DNA of 64,000 bases from Palsa-504 sp050011155 (GCA_050011155.1 JBEKJP010000018.1:8840-72839), one strand, 5' to 3'; shown: positions 42,165-51,127, counted from the first letter of the stretch. The notes: generated from the letters alone by a model not told the origin. Translations and numbers: made by a program.

Positions 42165-42266
42165 GATGATGCCATCTAACACCGTTTTCCCTACTCGTGG
42201 GTAACAATGCGGCATCCGGCCCGGGCGCCCGCGGGCGCCCGCCCGGGGCGCCCGCCAGCTTCCCGG

Positions 42267-43070
42267 CTAGCTGCCCGGCTCCGACGAGGACGAGGACGAG
42301 CCGCTGGTCAGCTCGGGCGGCTTGCTGCCCGCCCCGACCTGGCCCGCACCGACCTGGCCAGCACCGACCTGGCCAGCACCGATCTCGGCCTTCATCGCGG
42401 CGAGCTCGCTGTCCACGTCAGCCGACGTCCCCGCCTCGTCCAGCTCCTGCTGGATGTCGTCGGTGTCGCCGCCGACGTCCTCGAGCACCCCGGACTGCAG
42501 CAGCTCATCCAGCGCCCCGGCGCGCGCCTGCATGGTCGAGATCTTGTCCTGGGCCCGCTGCAGCGCCGCGCCCGAATCTCCCAGCGTGCTCGAGATCCCG
42601 GCCACGTCCTCGTTGACCGAGGCCGACGCGGCGGCCGCGGTGTACTGCGCCTTCAGGACTTCCTTCTGGGACCGGAAGTTGTTCACCCGCTGCTGCAGCG
42701 CCTGCAGCGTGTTCCCCAGCTTCTCCTCTTCCTCGACGAGTTGCTGGCGCTGCGGTTCCAGCCCGTCGATCTGCCCCTGGGCGGCGGCCTTGCGCGACAG
42801 CGCCTCCCGGGCCAGGTCCTCCTTGCCCAGCGACAGGGCCGTCCGGGCCTGTTCCTGCAGGTGGTCCAGCGTGTGCTGGAGCTGCTGCTCTTGCAGCTCG
42901 ATCTGCTTGCGGGACGCCGCGATAGCGACCAGGCCCTGCTTCACCTTGGTGATCTGGTCGAGCATCTGCTCGTAGGACAGGTCGAGCATCTCGTCCGGCT
43001 TCTCGGCGGCGTCGATTGCCTTGTTGGCCTTGGCCGCGAGCACGTCGCGAGCCCTTTGGTAAAGCGACAT
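42267..43070 (-). CDS. PspA/IM30 family membrane-stress protein
   Basis: A 267-residue protein that is nearly all coiled coil from residue 25 to 200 (PDEMLDLSYEQMLDQITKVK; KEDLAREALSRKAAAQGQID). This is the ESCRT-III-like PspA family, which binds and stabilises damaged inner membrane. The C-terminus has three VGAGQ repeats and a Ser-rich acidic end. It starts divergently from the amino-acid permease gene, 97 bases away. No PspB/C partner is nearby, as is usual in actinobacteria. Confidence 0.9.
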   Translation of the reverse strand: MSLYQRARDVLAAKANKAIDAAEKPDEMLDLSYEQMLDQITKVKQGLVAIAASRKQIELQEQQLQHTLDHLQEQARTALSLGKEDLAREALSRKAAAQGQIDGLEPQRQQLVEEEEKLGNTLQALQQRVNNFRSQKEVLKAQYTAAAASASVNEDVAGISSTLGDSGAALQRAQDKISTMQARAGALDELLQSGVLEDVGGDTDDIQQELDEAGTSADVDSELAAMKAEIGAGQVGAGQVGAGQVGAGSKPPELTSGSSSSSSEPGS

Positions 43071-43167
43071 TCCGGTCAGCTCCTTTGCGCAACTTCAGCC
43101 ACGTCAGCCTCTTGTAAATCCCAGAAGCCCGGTCTATCACCGAAGGTAGCGGACAAAGGAGGACTTC

Positions 43168-44655
43168 ATGGTCACCAGCGGTACGGGCCTGGCCAGAGGG
43201 GCCATCGGACTGCGGGAAGTCCTGTTCCAGTCTGTCACGTCGATGGCGCCAGCCGGCGCGGTCGCGCTGTCGATCGCCGCGGGTGCCACCTACGCCGGCG
43301 GCGCGCTGCCGCTGGCCGTCCTGCTCGCCCTGATCGCGTGCCTGCTGGTCGCCACCTCGATCGGCCAGCTGGCCAAGCACCTGCCGAGCGCCGGCAGCAT
43401 CTACACCTATCCGGCCGAAGCCATCCACCCGGCGCTCGGCTTCCTCGTCGGCTGGGGGTACGCGCTGGTCGAGGCGCTGCTCGGGCCGATCACGATGGTG
43501 CTGTTCGGGTACCTGCTCAGCTCGATCGCGCACAGCGAGTGGGGCTGGCCCTTCACCGCTACCTGGGTCATCTTCATGATCGTCGGCGCGATCCTGGTCG
43601 CCGCCCTGAACTACCGCGGCATCCAGGTCAGCGCCCGGGCCGGCACGCTGCTCGGCCTGTTCGAGATCGTCGTCTTCGTAGCCCTGGCCATCTGGCTCAT
43701 CGCCAGGGCCGGCGGCCGCAACACCCTCGACGTCTTCACCCTGCACTTCGCGACGATCAAGGGCTATCACGGCTTCTCCGGCATCGCGGCCGGATCCATC
43801 TACACGATCCTGGCCTTCATCGGCTTCGAGGCCTCCGCGCCGCTGGCCGAGGAGGCCCGCGACCCCAAGCGCACCATCCAGATCGCCGTGGTGGCCTCCT
43901 GCCTGGTCATCGGCCTGTTCTACGTGTTCACCACCTACGCGGGCGACGTGTTCACCGGTCCCGGCAAGTTCGTCAGCTTCGGCGCGCTCGGCGGTGGCAG
44001 CCCGTGGATCCAGCTGGGCCGCGACGCCTGGGGCCTGGGCTGGGTGGTGGCGTTCCTGGCCATCTTGAACTCCACCTTCGCCAACGGCAACGCCGGCACC
44101 CTGGCCACCACCCGGACCTGGTACGCGATGGCCCGGATCGGCCTGCTGCCCTCGCCGCTGGCCCGGCTGCACCCCAAGTGGAACTCGCCGTCGACCGGCG
44201 TGGCGGTCCAGCTCGTGCTGACGCTCGCGGTCGGCCTGCCCATCGGCCTGCACTTCGGGCCGACCACGGCCTTCGTCTTCCTCGCCACCATCCTCACCGG
44301 CATCATGATCGCCATCTACATGGTGTTCAACCTGTCCTGCCTGCTGTACTACCTGCGCAAACGGCGACAGGAGTTCAACGTCGGCCTGCACGCGGTCATC
44401 CCAGTACTCGGCATCGCCGCCTTCGTCCCGGCCTGGCTCACCGCGCTCGGCATCGGGTCGAACTTCCTGAAGTTCGTCACCCCGCTCAGCTACCCGGCCA
44501 GCGAGACCGGCCTGATCATCGGCATCTGGTTCGTGATCGGCCTGATCGTGCTGGCGTACCTCTACGCCCGGCACCCCGAGCGGCTGCCCGAGATGAAGAT
44601 GGTCTTCTCCGACGATGTCCCGCCCGAACCCGTCCACAGCGGAGGAACAGCGTGA
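43168..44655 (+). CDS. APC family amino-acid permease
   Basis: A 495-residue transporter with about twelve helices. The first helix region (LREVLFQSVTSMAPAGAVALS) and the conserved YTILAFIGFEASAPLAEEAR motif in helix 6 are typical of the amino acid-polyamine-organocation superfamily. It is followed, with an ATGA-type overlap, by a proline iminopeptidase-like hydrolase, so it may import an amino acid or short peptide derivative that the enzyme then handles. ATG at 43168 follows AAAGGAGGA. Confidence 0.9.
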   Translation: MVTSGTGLARGAIGLREVLFQSVTSMAPAGAVALSIAAGATYAGGALPLAVLLALIACLLVATSIGQLAKHLPSAGSIYTYPAEAIHPALGFLVGWGYALVEALLGPITMVLFGYLLSSIAHSEWGWPFTATWVIFMIVGAILVAALNYRGIQVSARAGTLLGLFEIVVFVALAIWLIARAGGRNTLDVFTLHFATIKGYHGFSGIAAGSIYTILAFIGFEASAPLAEEARDPKRTIQIAVVASCLVIGLFYVFTTYAGDVFTGPGKFVSFGALGGGSPWIQLGRDAWGLGWVVAFLAILNSTFANGNAGTLATTRTWYAMARIGLLPSPLARLHPKWNSPSTGVAVQLVLTLAVGLPIGLHFGPTTAFVFLATILTGIMIAIYMVFNLSCLLYYLRKRRQEFNVGLHAVIPVLGIAAFVPAWLTALGIGSNFLKFVTPLSYPASETGLIIGIWFVIGLIVLAYLYARHPERLPEMKMVFSDDVPPEPVHSGGTA

Positions 44656-45536
44656 AAGCGGAAGAAGGACGTATCAACGTTCCCGGCGGCCAGGTCTGGT
44701 ACCGCGCGGTCGGCGACAACGACGACGCGGTCCCGCTGCTCTGCCTGCACGGCGGCCCTGGCTTCACCCACTACTACCTCGAGCCACTCGAGGCCCTGGC
44801 CGAACACCGCCGGGTCATCTTCTACGACCAGCTCGGCTGCGGTCGCTCCGATCGCCCCGATGACCTGTCGCTGTGGACGGTGGACCGGTTCGTCGAGGAA
44901 CTGGCCCAGGTCCGCGAGGCCCTCCACCTCGACCGCCTGCACCTGTTCGGCAGCTCCTGGGGTGGCATGCTGGCCATGCAGTACGTCCTGGACCGGCGCC
45001 CGGACCTGGTCAGCCTGACCTTGTGCGGCAGCCCGGCCAGCATGATCCGCTGGGTCGCCGACTGCGAGGAGCTGCTAGCCGAGGAGACCGCCGAGACCAG
45101 GCGCGTCATCCGCGAGCACGAGGCGTCCGGCTTCACCGCCTGTCCCGAGTACCAGGCCGCCATCCTGGGCTTCTACCGCAAGCACGTGTGCCGCCTCGAG
45201 CCGTGGCCGGCCGGTCTTGAGCGCTCGTTCGCCGAGGCCGGCTACGAGGTCTACAACACGATGAACGGCCCGAGCGAGTTCACCGTCACCGGCACCCTGA
45301 AGACCTGGGACATCATGGACCGCCTGCCGGAGATCGCCGTCCCGGCCCTGCTGGTCGGCGGCCGTTACGACGAATGCACGCCCGGCCACATGGCGGCGAT
45401 GCACGAGCGGATCGCCGGATCGACGCTGGTCACCATCGAAGACGCCTCCCACCTGTGCTTCGCCGAGAAACCGGAACAGTTCAATCAAACAATCAAGACA
45501 TTTTTCGAACGAACGGAGTTGAGCTCCCGCCCCTGA
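44652..45536 (+). CDS. Proline iminopeptidase-like alpha/beta hydrolase (S33 family)
   Basis: A 294-residue hydrolase. It has the oxyanion-hole motif CLHGGPGFTHYYLEPL, YDQLGCGRSDRP, the nucleophile elbow GSSWGGMLA (Ser at about residue 105), acid in GGRYDECTP and His in EDASHLCF. These are hallmarks of the S33 proline iminopeptidase group, which removes N-terminal proline or other residues. GTG at 44652 overlaps the permease stop, so the pair is co-translated. A long upstream extension of the same frame is an antisense artefact of other genes. Confidence 0.87.
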   Translation: MKAEEGRINVPGGQVWYRAVGDNDDAVPLLCLHGGPGFTHYYLEPLEALAEHRRVIFYDQLGCGRSDRPDDLSLWTVDRFVEELAQVREALHLDRLHLFGSSWGGMLAMQYVLDRRPDLVSLTLCGSPASMIRWVADCEELLAEETAETRRVIREHEASGFTACPEYQAAILGFYRKHVCRLEPWPAGLERSFAEAGYEVYNTMNGPSEFTVTGTLKTWDIMDRLPEIAVPALLVGGRYDECTPGHMAAMHERIAGSTLVTIEDASHLCFAEKPEQFNQTIKTFFERTELSSRP

Positions 45537-45539
45537 ATC

Positions 45540-45800
45540 AGCCCAGGACGCGGCTCCCCGAGCGCGGCCCGGTCGATCCGCACCTGGCCCGCTGTGTGCT
45601 GCCTGGCCAGGCTGACCATGACAGGGCTGGCATCAAAGGCAGTGACCTCGGCCCCTCGTTCGAGCAGTTCACGAAGGCGCAGGGCGGGTCCGCAGGCTGC
45701 GTCCAGGACCCGTCGGCCGGTGACGTGCCCCAGCGCGGCCAGCACCGCTGGCCGATCGTATTGGGCGTTGTACGCACTGTCCGTCCTGCCAGCGAGCCTG
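45540..45800 (-). pseudogene. Methyltransferase N-terminal remnant
   Basis: The minus-strand frame reads DSAYNAQYDRPAVLAALGHV, then TGRRVLDAACGPALRLREL and AEVTAFDASPVMVSLARQ, the first three elements of a class I methyltransferase. It then ends abruptly at IDRAALGEPRPGLIQGREL with no later motifs. The remainder is absent, so this is a truncated remnant; the proline iminopeptidase gene ends just beside the break. The start is not clear. Confidence 0.5.
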
Positions 45801-46045
45801 GCCGTACCGCGCGGACGTGCATGTGGCTGCCGGGGCCGTCGTGATCCGGTCGGACGCTCGGTCCGCGGCAGAACCGGACATTCACCCCAACGAGCGCCGA
45901 TGGCTGCCCAGATCCGGTTTTTCTGTGTCACTTCCCGGAGATTAGTGCTGGCCGGGCTGCGGCTGTGTGGCTGCTTCCCGATGTGCGTGTCATCAGCGGC
46001 GGGCGATCGTGACGGTCAGGGCGGCCCGTGGCGCAGGCCGGTACG

Positions 46046-46675
46046 CTAGCAGCCGGCCAGGCGGTTGCGGATTGCGGTCCGTGCGCGTGGTACCGCGCCG
46101 TCGTCGTCGTGGAGGACGGCGACGATGTTGGTGCCCGCGAGCATGGTGCCGAGCTCGAATGCGAGCTGGGCTGGATCGCTCCCCGCCGGGAGCTGCCCGT
46201 TCCCGGCGGCCAGGCGGGCCTCGGCCTCCAGCAGGTCACGCCATTCCTGCTGGACGCGGGCGACCCGGTCGTGGACACGGCCAGGCCGGGCGCCAAGCTC
46301 GGCTGATACCCCGACGAAGAAGCAGCCGCCAGGGAAAACACGCCGCTCGACGTAGGAGAGGAAACCCTCGCAGAAGGCGAGCAGCCGCTCGCGTCCGGGC
46401 TGAGCCCGGCTCAGCGCTGGGCTGATCACCTCGGCGATGAAGCTGTCGCGGGCGGCGTCGATGGTGGCTAGCTGGAGTTCTTCCTTGGACCCGAATAGCG
46501 CGTAGACGCTGCTCTTGGCCATCCCGGTTGCCTCGGCGAGCCCGCCGACCGACAGGCCCGCGAGCCCTTCGATCGTCGCGAGCCGTGCCGCCTGCTCCAG
46601 GATTCGGGCCCGTGAGCGCTCCCCCGGGGCGCGCGTCCGCCGCGCCGGCATCTCCTCAGCCAGCTGCCCGCTCAT
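46046..46675 (-). CDS. TetR family transcriptional regulator
   Basis: A 209-residue TetR regulator with the helix-turn-helix LSVGGLAEATGMAKSSVYAL and FGSKEELQLATIDAARDSF. The ligand domain (FPGGCFFVGVSAELGARPGRV) matches the TetR_C group often linked to small redox or tautomerase genes. ATG at 46675 follows GGAGGTG and is preferred over GTG 46681. It is divergent from a tautomerase gene with a double palindrome between them, so it probably represses both. Confidence 0.88.
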   Translation of the reverse strand: MSGQLAEEMPARRTRAPGERSRARILEQAARLATIEGLAGLSVGGLAEATGMAKSSVYALFGSKEELQLATIDAARDSFIAEVISPALSRAQPGRERLLAFCEGFLSYVERRVFPGGCFFVGVSAELGARPGRVHDRVARVQQEWRDLLEAEARLAAGNGQLPAGSDPAQLAFELGTMLAGTNIVAVLHDDDGAVPRARTAIRNRLAGC

Positions 46676-46697
46676 ATCCACCTCCTCTTGACACCTT

Positions 46698-46737
46698 ATA
46701 CGAACGACCGTATGGTGTTTCTTGTACGGTCGTTCGT
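46698..46737. promoter_or_regulatory. Double inverted operator between TetR and tautomerase genes
   Basis: ACGAACGACCGTA (46700-46712) is repeated in perfect inversion as TACGGTCGTTCGT (46725-46737). The left site also forms ATACG-N6-CGTAT on its own. Two inverted copies of one site in the divergent promoter fit co-operative TetR dimer binding. Confidence 0.75.
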
Positions 46738-46755
46738 TTATAACTGGGAGGAATC

Positions 46756-46983
46756 ATGCCGCTCATCAACGTCAAGGTCATCGAAGACGTGTTCACGCCC
46801 GGGCAGAAGCGCGAAATCGTCGAACGGCTCACCGACGCCATGGTCTCGGTCGAGGGGGAGAACATGCGGCCAGTCACCTGGGTCATCGTGGAAGAAGTCA
46901 GGAGCGGCGACTGGGGTATCGGCGGCAAGCCGCTGAGCACCGGTGACGTCAGGGCTCTCGCCGCCGGCACTCCTGCGGCTTAG
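46756..46983 (+). CDS. 4-oxalocrotonate tautomerase family protein
   Basis: A 75-residue tautomerase-superfamily subunit. After Met removal, Pro1 (PLINVKVIEDVFTPGQK) would be the catalytic base; the beta-alpha-beta pattern and PVTWVIVEEV strand follow. ATG at 46756 lies after GGGAGGA. Members act on enol/keto substrates of aromatic catabolism or have other promiscuous roles. It is likely controlled by the divergent TetR gene. Confidence 0.87.
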   Translation: MPLINVKVIEDVFTPGQKREIVERLTDAMVSVEGENMRPVTWVIVEEVRSGDWGIGGKPLSTGDVRALAAGTPAA

Positions 46984-47289
46984 GCCGTGCCCGCGAGCTC
47001 GCAGGCCGAGGCACGCCAGCGGCCTGTCCGGGGCGCTCTACCGGGAGCGGCCCGGACAGGCCGTCACGGCGAAGCGGGCCAGGACCTCATGGGCCAGCGT
47101 GAGTGCCGGCGACCCGTTCCACGGCGAGGTCGAGATCGGCTGCGGGTACGGGGTGAAGATGCGCTTCGGGCTCGACGGCCATTCCAGCCGGGCCAGTTCC
47201 GCGTAGACCTGGCTCTTGTCGGCATTGCTTGCCGGCCGGCAAGTGGTAAATTTGGTTAGCGGAACTAACGAACGGCGGATGGGGAACGA
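46984..47289. other. 306-base gap; possible PadR-type remnant on minus strand
   Basis: No intact gene is seen. On the minus strand about 47060-47230 one frame reads NADKSQVYAELARLEW, which resembles the second helix and wing of PadR regulators, then IFTPYPQPISTSPWNGSPA and a stop. It may be a decayed regulator gene. The last 60 bases are AT-rich and probably carry the MFS promoter. Confidence 0.3.
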
Positions 47290-48612
47290 GTGCGCGGACT
47301 GCGAGTCAGGTCACGGCGAGTGATCAAGTCGTTCCGGCCCCGGCAGATAATCTCCTCGCTGCACCAGCGCAACTACCGGCTGTTCTTCTTCGGCCAGCTC
47401 GTCTCGGTGGCCGGAACCTGGATGCAGACGGTCGCGCAGTCCTTCCTGGTACTCGAGCTCACCCACAGCGGGACCCAGCTCGGCCTGGCCACCGCGGCCA
47501 GGTTCCTGCCGATGTTCCTGTTCGGCCCGCTGGGGGGTGTGTTCGCCGACCGGATGGACAAGCGCCGGGTGCTCTACGTCACCCAGTCGCTGTCCGGCCT
47601 GCTCGCGGGGGTCTTCGCCGTCACGGTCGGCACCCACGTCATCCGGCTCTGGCTCGTCTACCTGCTGGCCGTCGCGCTGGGCTTCGTCAACGTCTTCGAC
47701 AACCCGGCCCGGCAGAGCTTCATCTCCGAGATGGTCTCGCCCCGCGACCTGCCGAACGCGGTCACGCTCAACTCAGTCGCCATGAACATGGCACGGGTCT
47801 TCGGCGCGGCGCTCGGCGGGGTGATCGCGGCGGCGATCGGGCTCGCCTTGTGCTTTGCCTGCAACGCCCTGTCTTTCGTCGCCGTCCTGGTGTCGCTGGC
47901 CGCCATGCGTAAGTCCGAGCTTTTCCCGGCCAAACGGGTCGCGAGAAAAAAGCGCCAGGTCCGCCAGGGCCTGCGGTATGTGCGGAAGACGCCCGAGTTG
48001 CTGATCCCTCTCGTCATGATCGCCGTGGTCGGCACGCTGGCCTGGGAGTTCCAGGTGACGCTGCCGCTAATGGCGACCAACGCCTTCCACCGCGGCGCGG
48101 CCGCGTACGGGGTGATGGCCTCGGTCATGGGGGCCGGCGCGGTCGTCGGCGGCCTGATCTCGGCCGCGCGCCCGCGACCCCGTGCCCGGGCCCTGTGCCT
48201 GGCCGCTGTCGGCTGGGGCATCGCCATCCTGGCCGCGGCGGCCGCGCCGAACCTGACCCTCGAACTGGTCACGCTGGTCTTCGTCGGCTACGGCAGCATC
48301 ACCTTCAACTCGCTCGCCAAGACCACCCTGCAACTCGCGGCCAAGCCCGAGATGCGCGGCCGGGTGATGGCGCTGTGGGCGCTGGCCTGGCTGGGCTCGA
48401 CGCCGATCGGCGGCCCCATCGTCGGCTGGGTCGGCCAGACCGTCGGCCCCCGCTGGGCCCTGGTCATCGGCGGCCTACCCACCCTGGTCTGCGGCATCGC
48501 GGCGCTGCCCGCCCTGACCCGGATCGACCGCCGCGCCGCCCAGCGCCTGAACCCGGAACCGGAACCGGAACCGGAACCGGAGGAAGCTCAGCTCACCGCT
48601 CAGCCTCGCTGA
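47290..48612 (+). CDS. MFS transporter (enterobactin-exporter-like)
   Basis: A 440-residue 12-helix MFS protein of the MFS_3 type. Marks include LVSVAGTWMQTVAQSFLVLE, the loop-2 motif GGVFADRMDKRRVL, NVFDNPARQSFISEMV and the repeat loop before helix 8. The GTG at 47290 follows GGGGAAC. The C-terminus has a run of EP dipeptides from CCGGAA repeats. The gene ends 20 bases inside the convergent DUF1707 gene. The exported compound is unknown. Confidence 0.87.
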   Translation: MRGLRVRSRRVIKSFRPRQIISSLHQRNYRLFFFGQLVSVAGTWMQTVAQSFLVLELTHSGTQLGLATAARFLPMFLFGPLGGVFADRMDKRRVLYVTQSLSGLLAGVFAVTVGTHVIRLWLVYLLAVALGFVNVFDNPARQSFISEMVSPRDLPNAVTLNSVAMNMARVFGAALGGVIAAAIGLALCFACNALSFVAVLVSLAAMRKSELFPAKRVARKKRQVRQGLRYVRKTPELLIPLVMIAVVGTLAWEFQVTLPLMATNAFHRGAAAYGVMASVMGAGAVVGGLISAARPRPRARALCLAAVGWGIAILAAAAAPNLTLELVTLVFVGYGSITFNSLAKTTLQLAAKPEMRGRVMALWALAWLGSTPIGGPIVGWVGQTVGPRWALVIGGLPTLVCGIAALPALTRIDRRAAQRLNPEPEPEPEPEEAQLTAQPR

Positions 48613-49057
48613 CGGACCGCTCCTTGATGGCGTCGATAATGCCGTAGCCCAGGAAGCCCCCGGCCGCGAGGGCCGCGAGGGCCGCGAAGGCCGCCATGAC
48701 AATCAGCAGGAAGTTATTGGCCAAGGCGGCGGCCTCCGTCAGGGCAATCGCGGCGAGCAGGCAGATCCCGGCCCGCTTGGCCCCCCGCGCGAACGTCCGG
48801 CCCGGCGATCCCGCGGCGGACCGGGTCCCGGCCGCCACCGCCGTGGCCCGAGCGGGAGCAGCGATGTCGGCGGTGAGCGCGGCCAGTTCCGCGTACGTCC
48901 GCGCCGCGACCGCCCGGGCCGCTCGTTCCTCGAGTTCGTCCTGGTCCAGGCGTCCCTGCACGAACGCGGCCTTGAGTTCGGTGATCACCTGCTCGCGATC
49001 GGCGTGCCCGGCCCGCATCCGGCCCCGGTCCACCGCTTCGCCCGGTCCTATCTCCAC
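48593..49057 (-). CDS. DUF1707 domain membrane protein
   Basis: A 154-residue protein with the DUF1707 motif at residues 15-66 (MRAGHADREQVITELKAAF, QGRLDQDELEERAARAVAARTY), an actinobacterial domain related to SHOCT. Two membrane helices follow (GICLLAAIALTEAAALANN; FLLIVMAAFAALAALAAGGFL). The 3' end overlaps the convergent MFS gene by 20 bases. Function unknown; DUF1707 proteins are often envelope-related. Confidence 0.83.
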   Translation of the reverse strand: MEIGPGEAVDRGRMRAGHADREQVITELKAAFVQGRLDQDELEERAARAVAARTYAELAALTADIAAPARATAVAAGTRSAAGSPGRTFARGAKRAGICLLAAIALTEAAALANNFLLIVMAAFAALAALAAGGFLGYGIIDAIKERSVSEAER

Positions 49058-49445
49058 CGGAACCTCCCCGCCGGTAGCGCAACGCAGGCAAAAAGCCTAA
49101 CCCGGACATGAGCGGTAAGCCATCGGCGGCGATCAGCCCGCTCAGGCCGACCGGGTACAGGGGCGGGCTCACGGCGTCCGCGGGCCGCCACAGCACTCGT
49201 CGCTCCGGGTGGCCGAGGATGACCTGCTCACGCCTTGAACCGCGCCGGACTCCCTGGCCCGGCCGAATGCAACCGGCTTGCGCCCGCCTGGGAACTCGGA
49301 TCGCTACTGTCGCGCCGCACACTGAGCCTATAGCAACTGAAGCATAAAGACCTTACCGCGCTTCAGTCCCCGGTTTGTTTCCTCGGGTCGCGATAGCTCA
49401 AAGTATCCCGCGGCGCGGGCCACCGACTCCGGAGGCAAGGGAATC
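49058..49445. other. 388-base gap without a recognised gene
   Basis: I see no coding signal. The stretch near 49320-49430 is AT-richer and should contain the promoter of the secreted protein gene at 49446, whose binding site GGAGGCAAGG lies directly before its ATG. Confidence 0.5.
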
Positions 49446-50165
49446 ATGAACAAGACCATAGCCAGAATCACGGCTGGCGCGGGTATAGCGCTCGCTGGCC
49501 TCCTAATCCCGGCCCTCGGCGCCAACGCTAGTACGCAGAACGCGCCCGTCCAGCACTACTTCTGGGCTACCGGTTTCGACAGCGGCGCTTCCGCCCCGGC
49601 CTCGATTACCGAGAACTTTCTCATCACGAGCCAGAGCCTGAAGGACCGCACCGGCTCGGCCGAGAACAACCACTCGCTGACCGAGACCTACGTCCGGGAC
49701 GCGGCCGGTAACGCCTTCGAGTTCGGCGTGACCGTCGACACGTTCGACCCGACGCTCCAGCCGACGCTCTTCACGACCGCCTGGACGGCCGGCGTATTCG
49801 ATGGCTATCAGGCAGGCTTCGTGTCGACCAGCTCCGTCAAGCCCGGCCTGTTCCAGCCGCCGGTCGGCAGCAGCCCTGAATTCGGGTATTCGGTCAGCCA
49901 GGGAACCGTCTCGTTCACCTATGGCGGGAAGACCATCGGCTACATTCCGGCGTCGCACTGGCCCGGCGGATTCGGTTCCGGTGGTTCGTCGCAGACTTAC
50001 GGCGAGGTGTGGAACAACACGCCCGGCGGGGCTGTCTACCCGTCGATGAATGGCCGCGTCAGTAACTACAAGACAAATACCGGTAGCCACCTTTCTAGGT
50101 ACGGCGTCAGCTCCCCGTACCGGCTAACGAGTGCTGGTGCAACCGGCTTCACATTCAGCAGCTAG
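49446..50165 (+). CDS. Secreted protein, possibly neprosin-like
   Basis: A 239-residue exported protein. The signal peptide (TIARITAGAGIALAGLLIPA) ends near GANA (residue 28). The mature part is rich in beta pattern, Gly, Ser and aromatic residues; VSFTYGGKTIGYIPASHWPG and the GEVWNN segment resemble the neprosin (DUF239) fold, a glutamic prolyl-endopeptidase family, but the match is only suggestive. The ATG follows GGAGGCAAGG. It is monocistronic. Enzyme activity is unproven. Confidence 0.6.
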   Translation: MNKTIARITAGAGIALAGLLIPALGANASTQNAPVQHYFWATGFDSGASAPASITENFLITSQSLKDRTGSAENNHSLTETYVRDAAGNAFEFGVTVDTFDPTLQPTLFTTAWTAGVFDGYQAGFVSTSSVKPGLFQPPVGSSPEFGYSVSQGTVSFTYGGKTIGYIPASHWPGGFGSGGSSQTYGEVWNNTPGGAVYPSMNGRVSNYKTNTGSHLSRYGVSSPYRLTSAGATGFTFSS

Positions 50166-50251
50166 CCATACGGAGCGTGGCCTTGGCCGGGAACGGCTGG
50201 GGCCCGCTTTACTTTCCGCACTCTATTGCCGCGGCCGCTGAGCCCGGCCGG

Positions 50252-51127
50252 CTAGCCGGTGATCATGACGGCGCTGCCCAGGGGGATCCGGGACAGCGCC
50301 CGCAGTGCGGCGGCGGGGACCCGGACGCAGCCGTGGCTGACCGAGTGGCCGAACACAGCCGGGTCCGGCCAGCCGTGCAAGCCGACGGTGCCCGGGCCGC
50401 CACCGAAGGTGGACAGGGTGTTGGAGTGCACCCCGAGCGGAAGGATCAGCGAGGTGTAGGTCGGCTGCCGTGGGACCAGCGAGGCCAGCACGAACGTCCG
50501 GCCCGTGGGAGTGGGTGTGCCGGGGGCGCCCTCGGCTACCACCCACGTTCCCAGCCGGTGACCGGCGTCGAGGATCGTCAGCCGGTGGCTGCTGAGGTTG
50601 ATGTCGACCTGGTAGGGGGTGTAGGCAGTCTGCAGTCCGCCGCCGCCGAGGTAGATCCAGCCGGTGGACCGGTTCGGCCGCGTGGGCAGCAGGATCCGGT
50701 CCCAGCCGGGCTGGGACTGCACGACGGGTACCCAGGTCGGGCTGCCGAGTTCGGTAGCAGGCAGCGCTCCCACGGCCGGGCCGCCCGGGCGTGCGTAGAT
50801 GACCCGGGTCGTCGTGGGATGGATCACTATTCCCGTCTCCGGCTTAAACGGAGCCGGGTCCTGTGGTGCCGTAGGTGTTTCCCCATACGTGGTGGCCATA
50901 GCCAATCGTGCTGTCCGCTGGGCGGAGGCCTGGGGCGGACCAGTGGCACGCGCCGCCTTGGTACCCGGCTGGGCCGTGTCACGCGGCGGTCCACTGGCGT
51001 GCGGCGCACCGGCCCTCCCGCAGCCCGTCATCAGGACGGCGGCGGTCAGCGCGATGACCGGCATGGCTGCGGCTGCCTTTGCCACGGCGCGGCGGCATAG
51101 CCAGTCAGATCGGAAGTGACTATGCAT
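50252..51127 (-). CDS. L,D-transpeptidase (YkuD family)
   Basis: A 291-residue envelope enzyme forming 3-3 peptidoglycan cross-links. A hydrophobic N-terminus ends in a lipobox-like LMTGC (Cys36). An SH3-like segment (VIYARPGGPAVGALPATELG) precedes the YkuD domain, whose active site is HGWPDPAVFGHSVSHGCVRV with Cys267. ATG at 51127 follows GGAGG; an in-frame extension to 51208 has no site. Good agreement with the family. Confidence 0.9.
   Translation of the reverse strand: MHSHFRSDWLCRRAVAKAAAAMPVIALTAAVLMTGCGRAGAPHASGPPRDTAQPGTKAARATGPPQASAQRTARLAMATTYGETPTAPQDPAPFKPETGIVIHPTTTRVIYARPGGPAVGALPATELGSPTWVPVVQSQPGWDRILLPTRPNRSTGWIYLGGGGLQTAYTPYQVDINLSSHRLTILDAGHRLGTWVVAEGAPGTPTPTGRTFVLASLVPRQPTYTSLILPLGVHSNTLSTFGGGPGTVGLHGWPDPAVFGHSVSHGCVRVPAAALRALSRIPLGSAVMITG

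Noticed and set aside
42207..44651. Long upstream extension of the proline iminopeptidase frame
   Set aside because: It covers PspA in antisense and the permease in another frame; the hydrolase starts at GTG 44652, which overlaps the permease stop.
49108..49347. Small plus-strand frame in the gap before 49446
   Set aside because: No binding site, no motif and an unusual residue composition; treated as non-coding.
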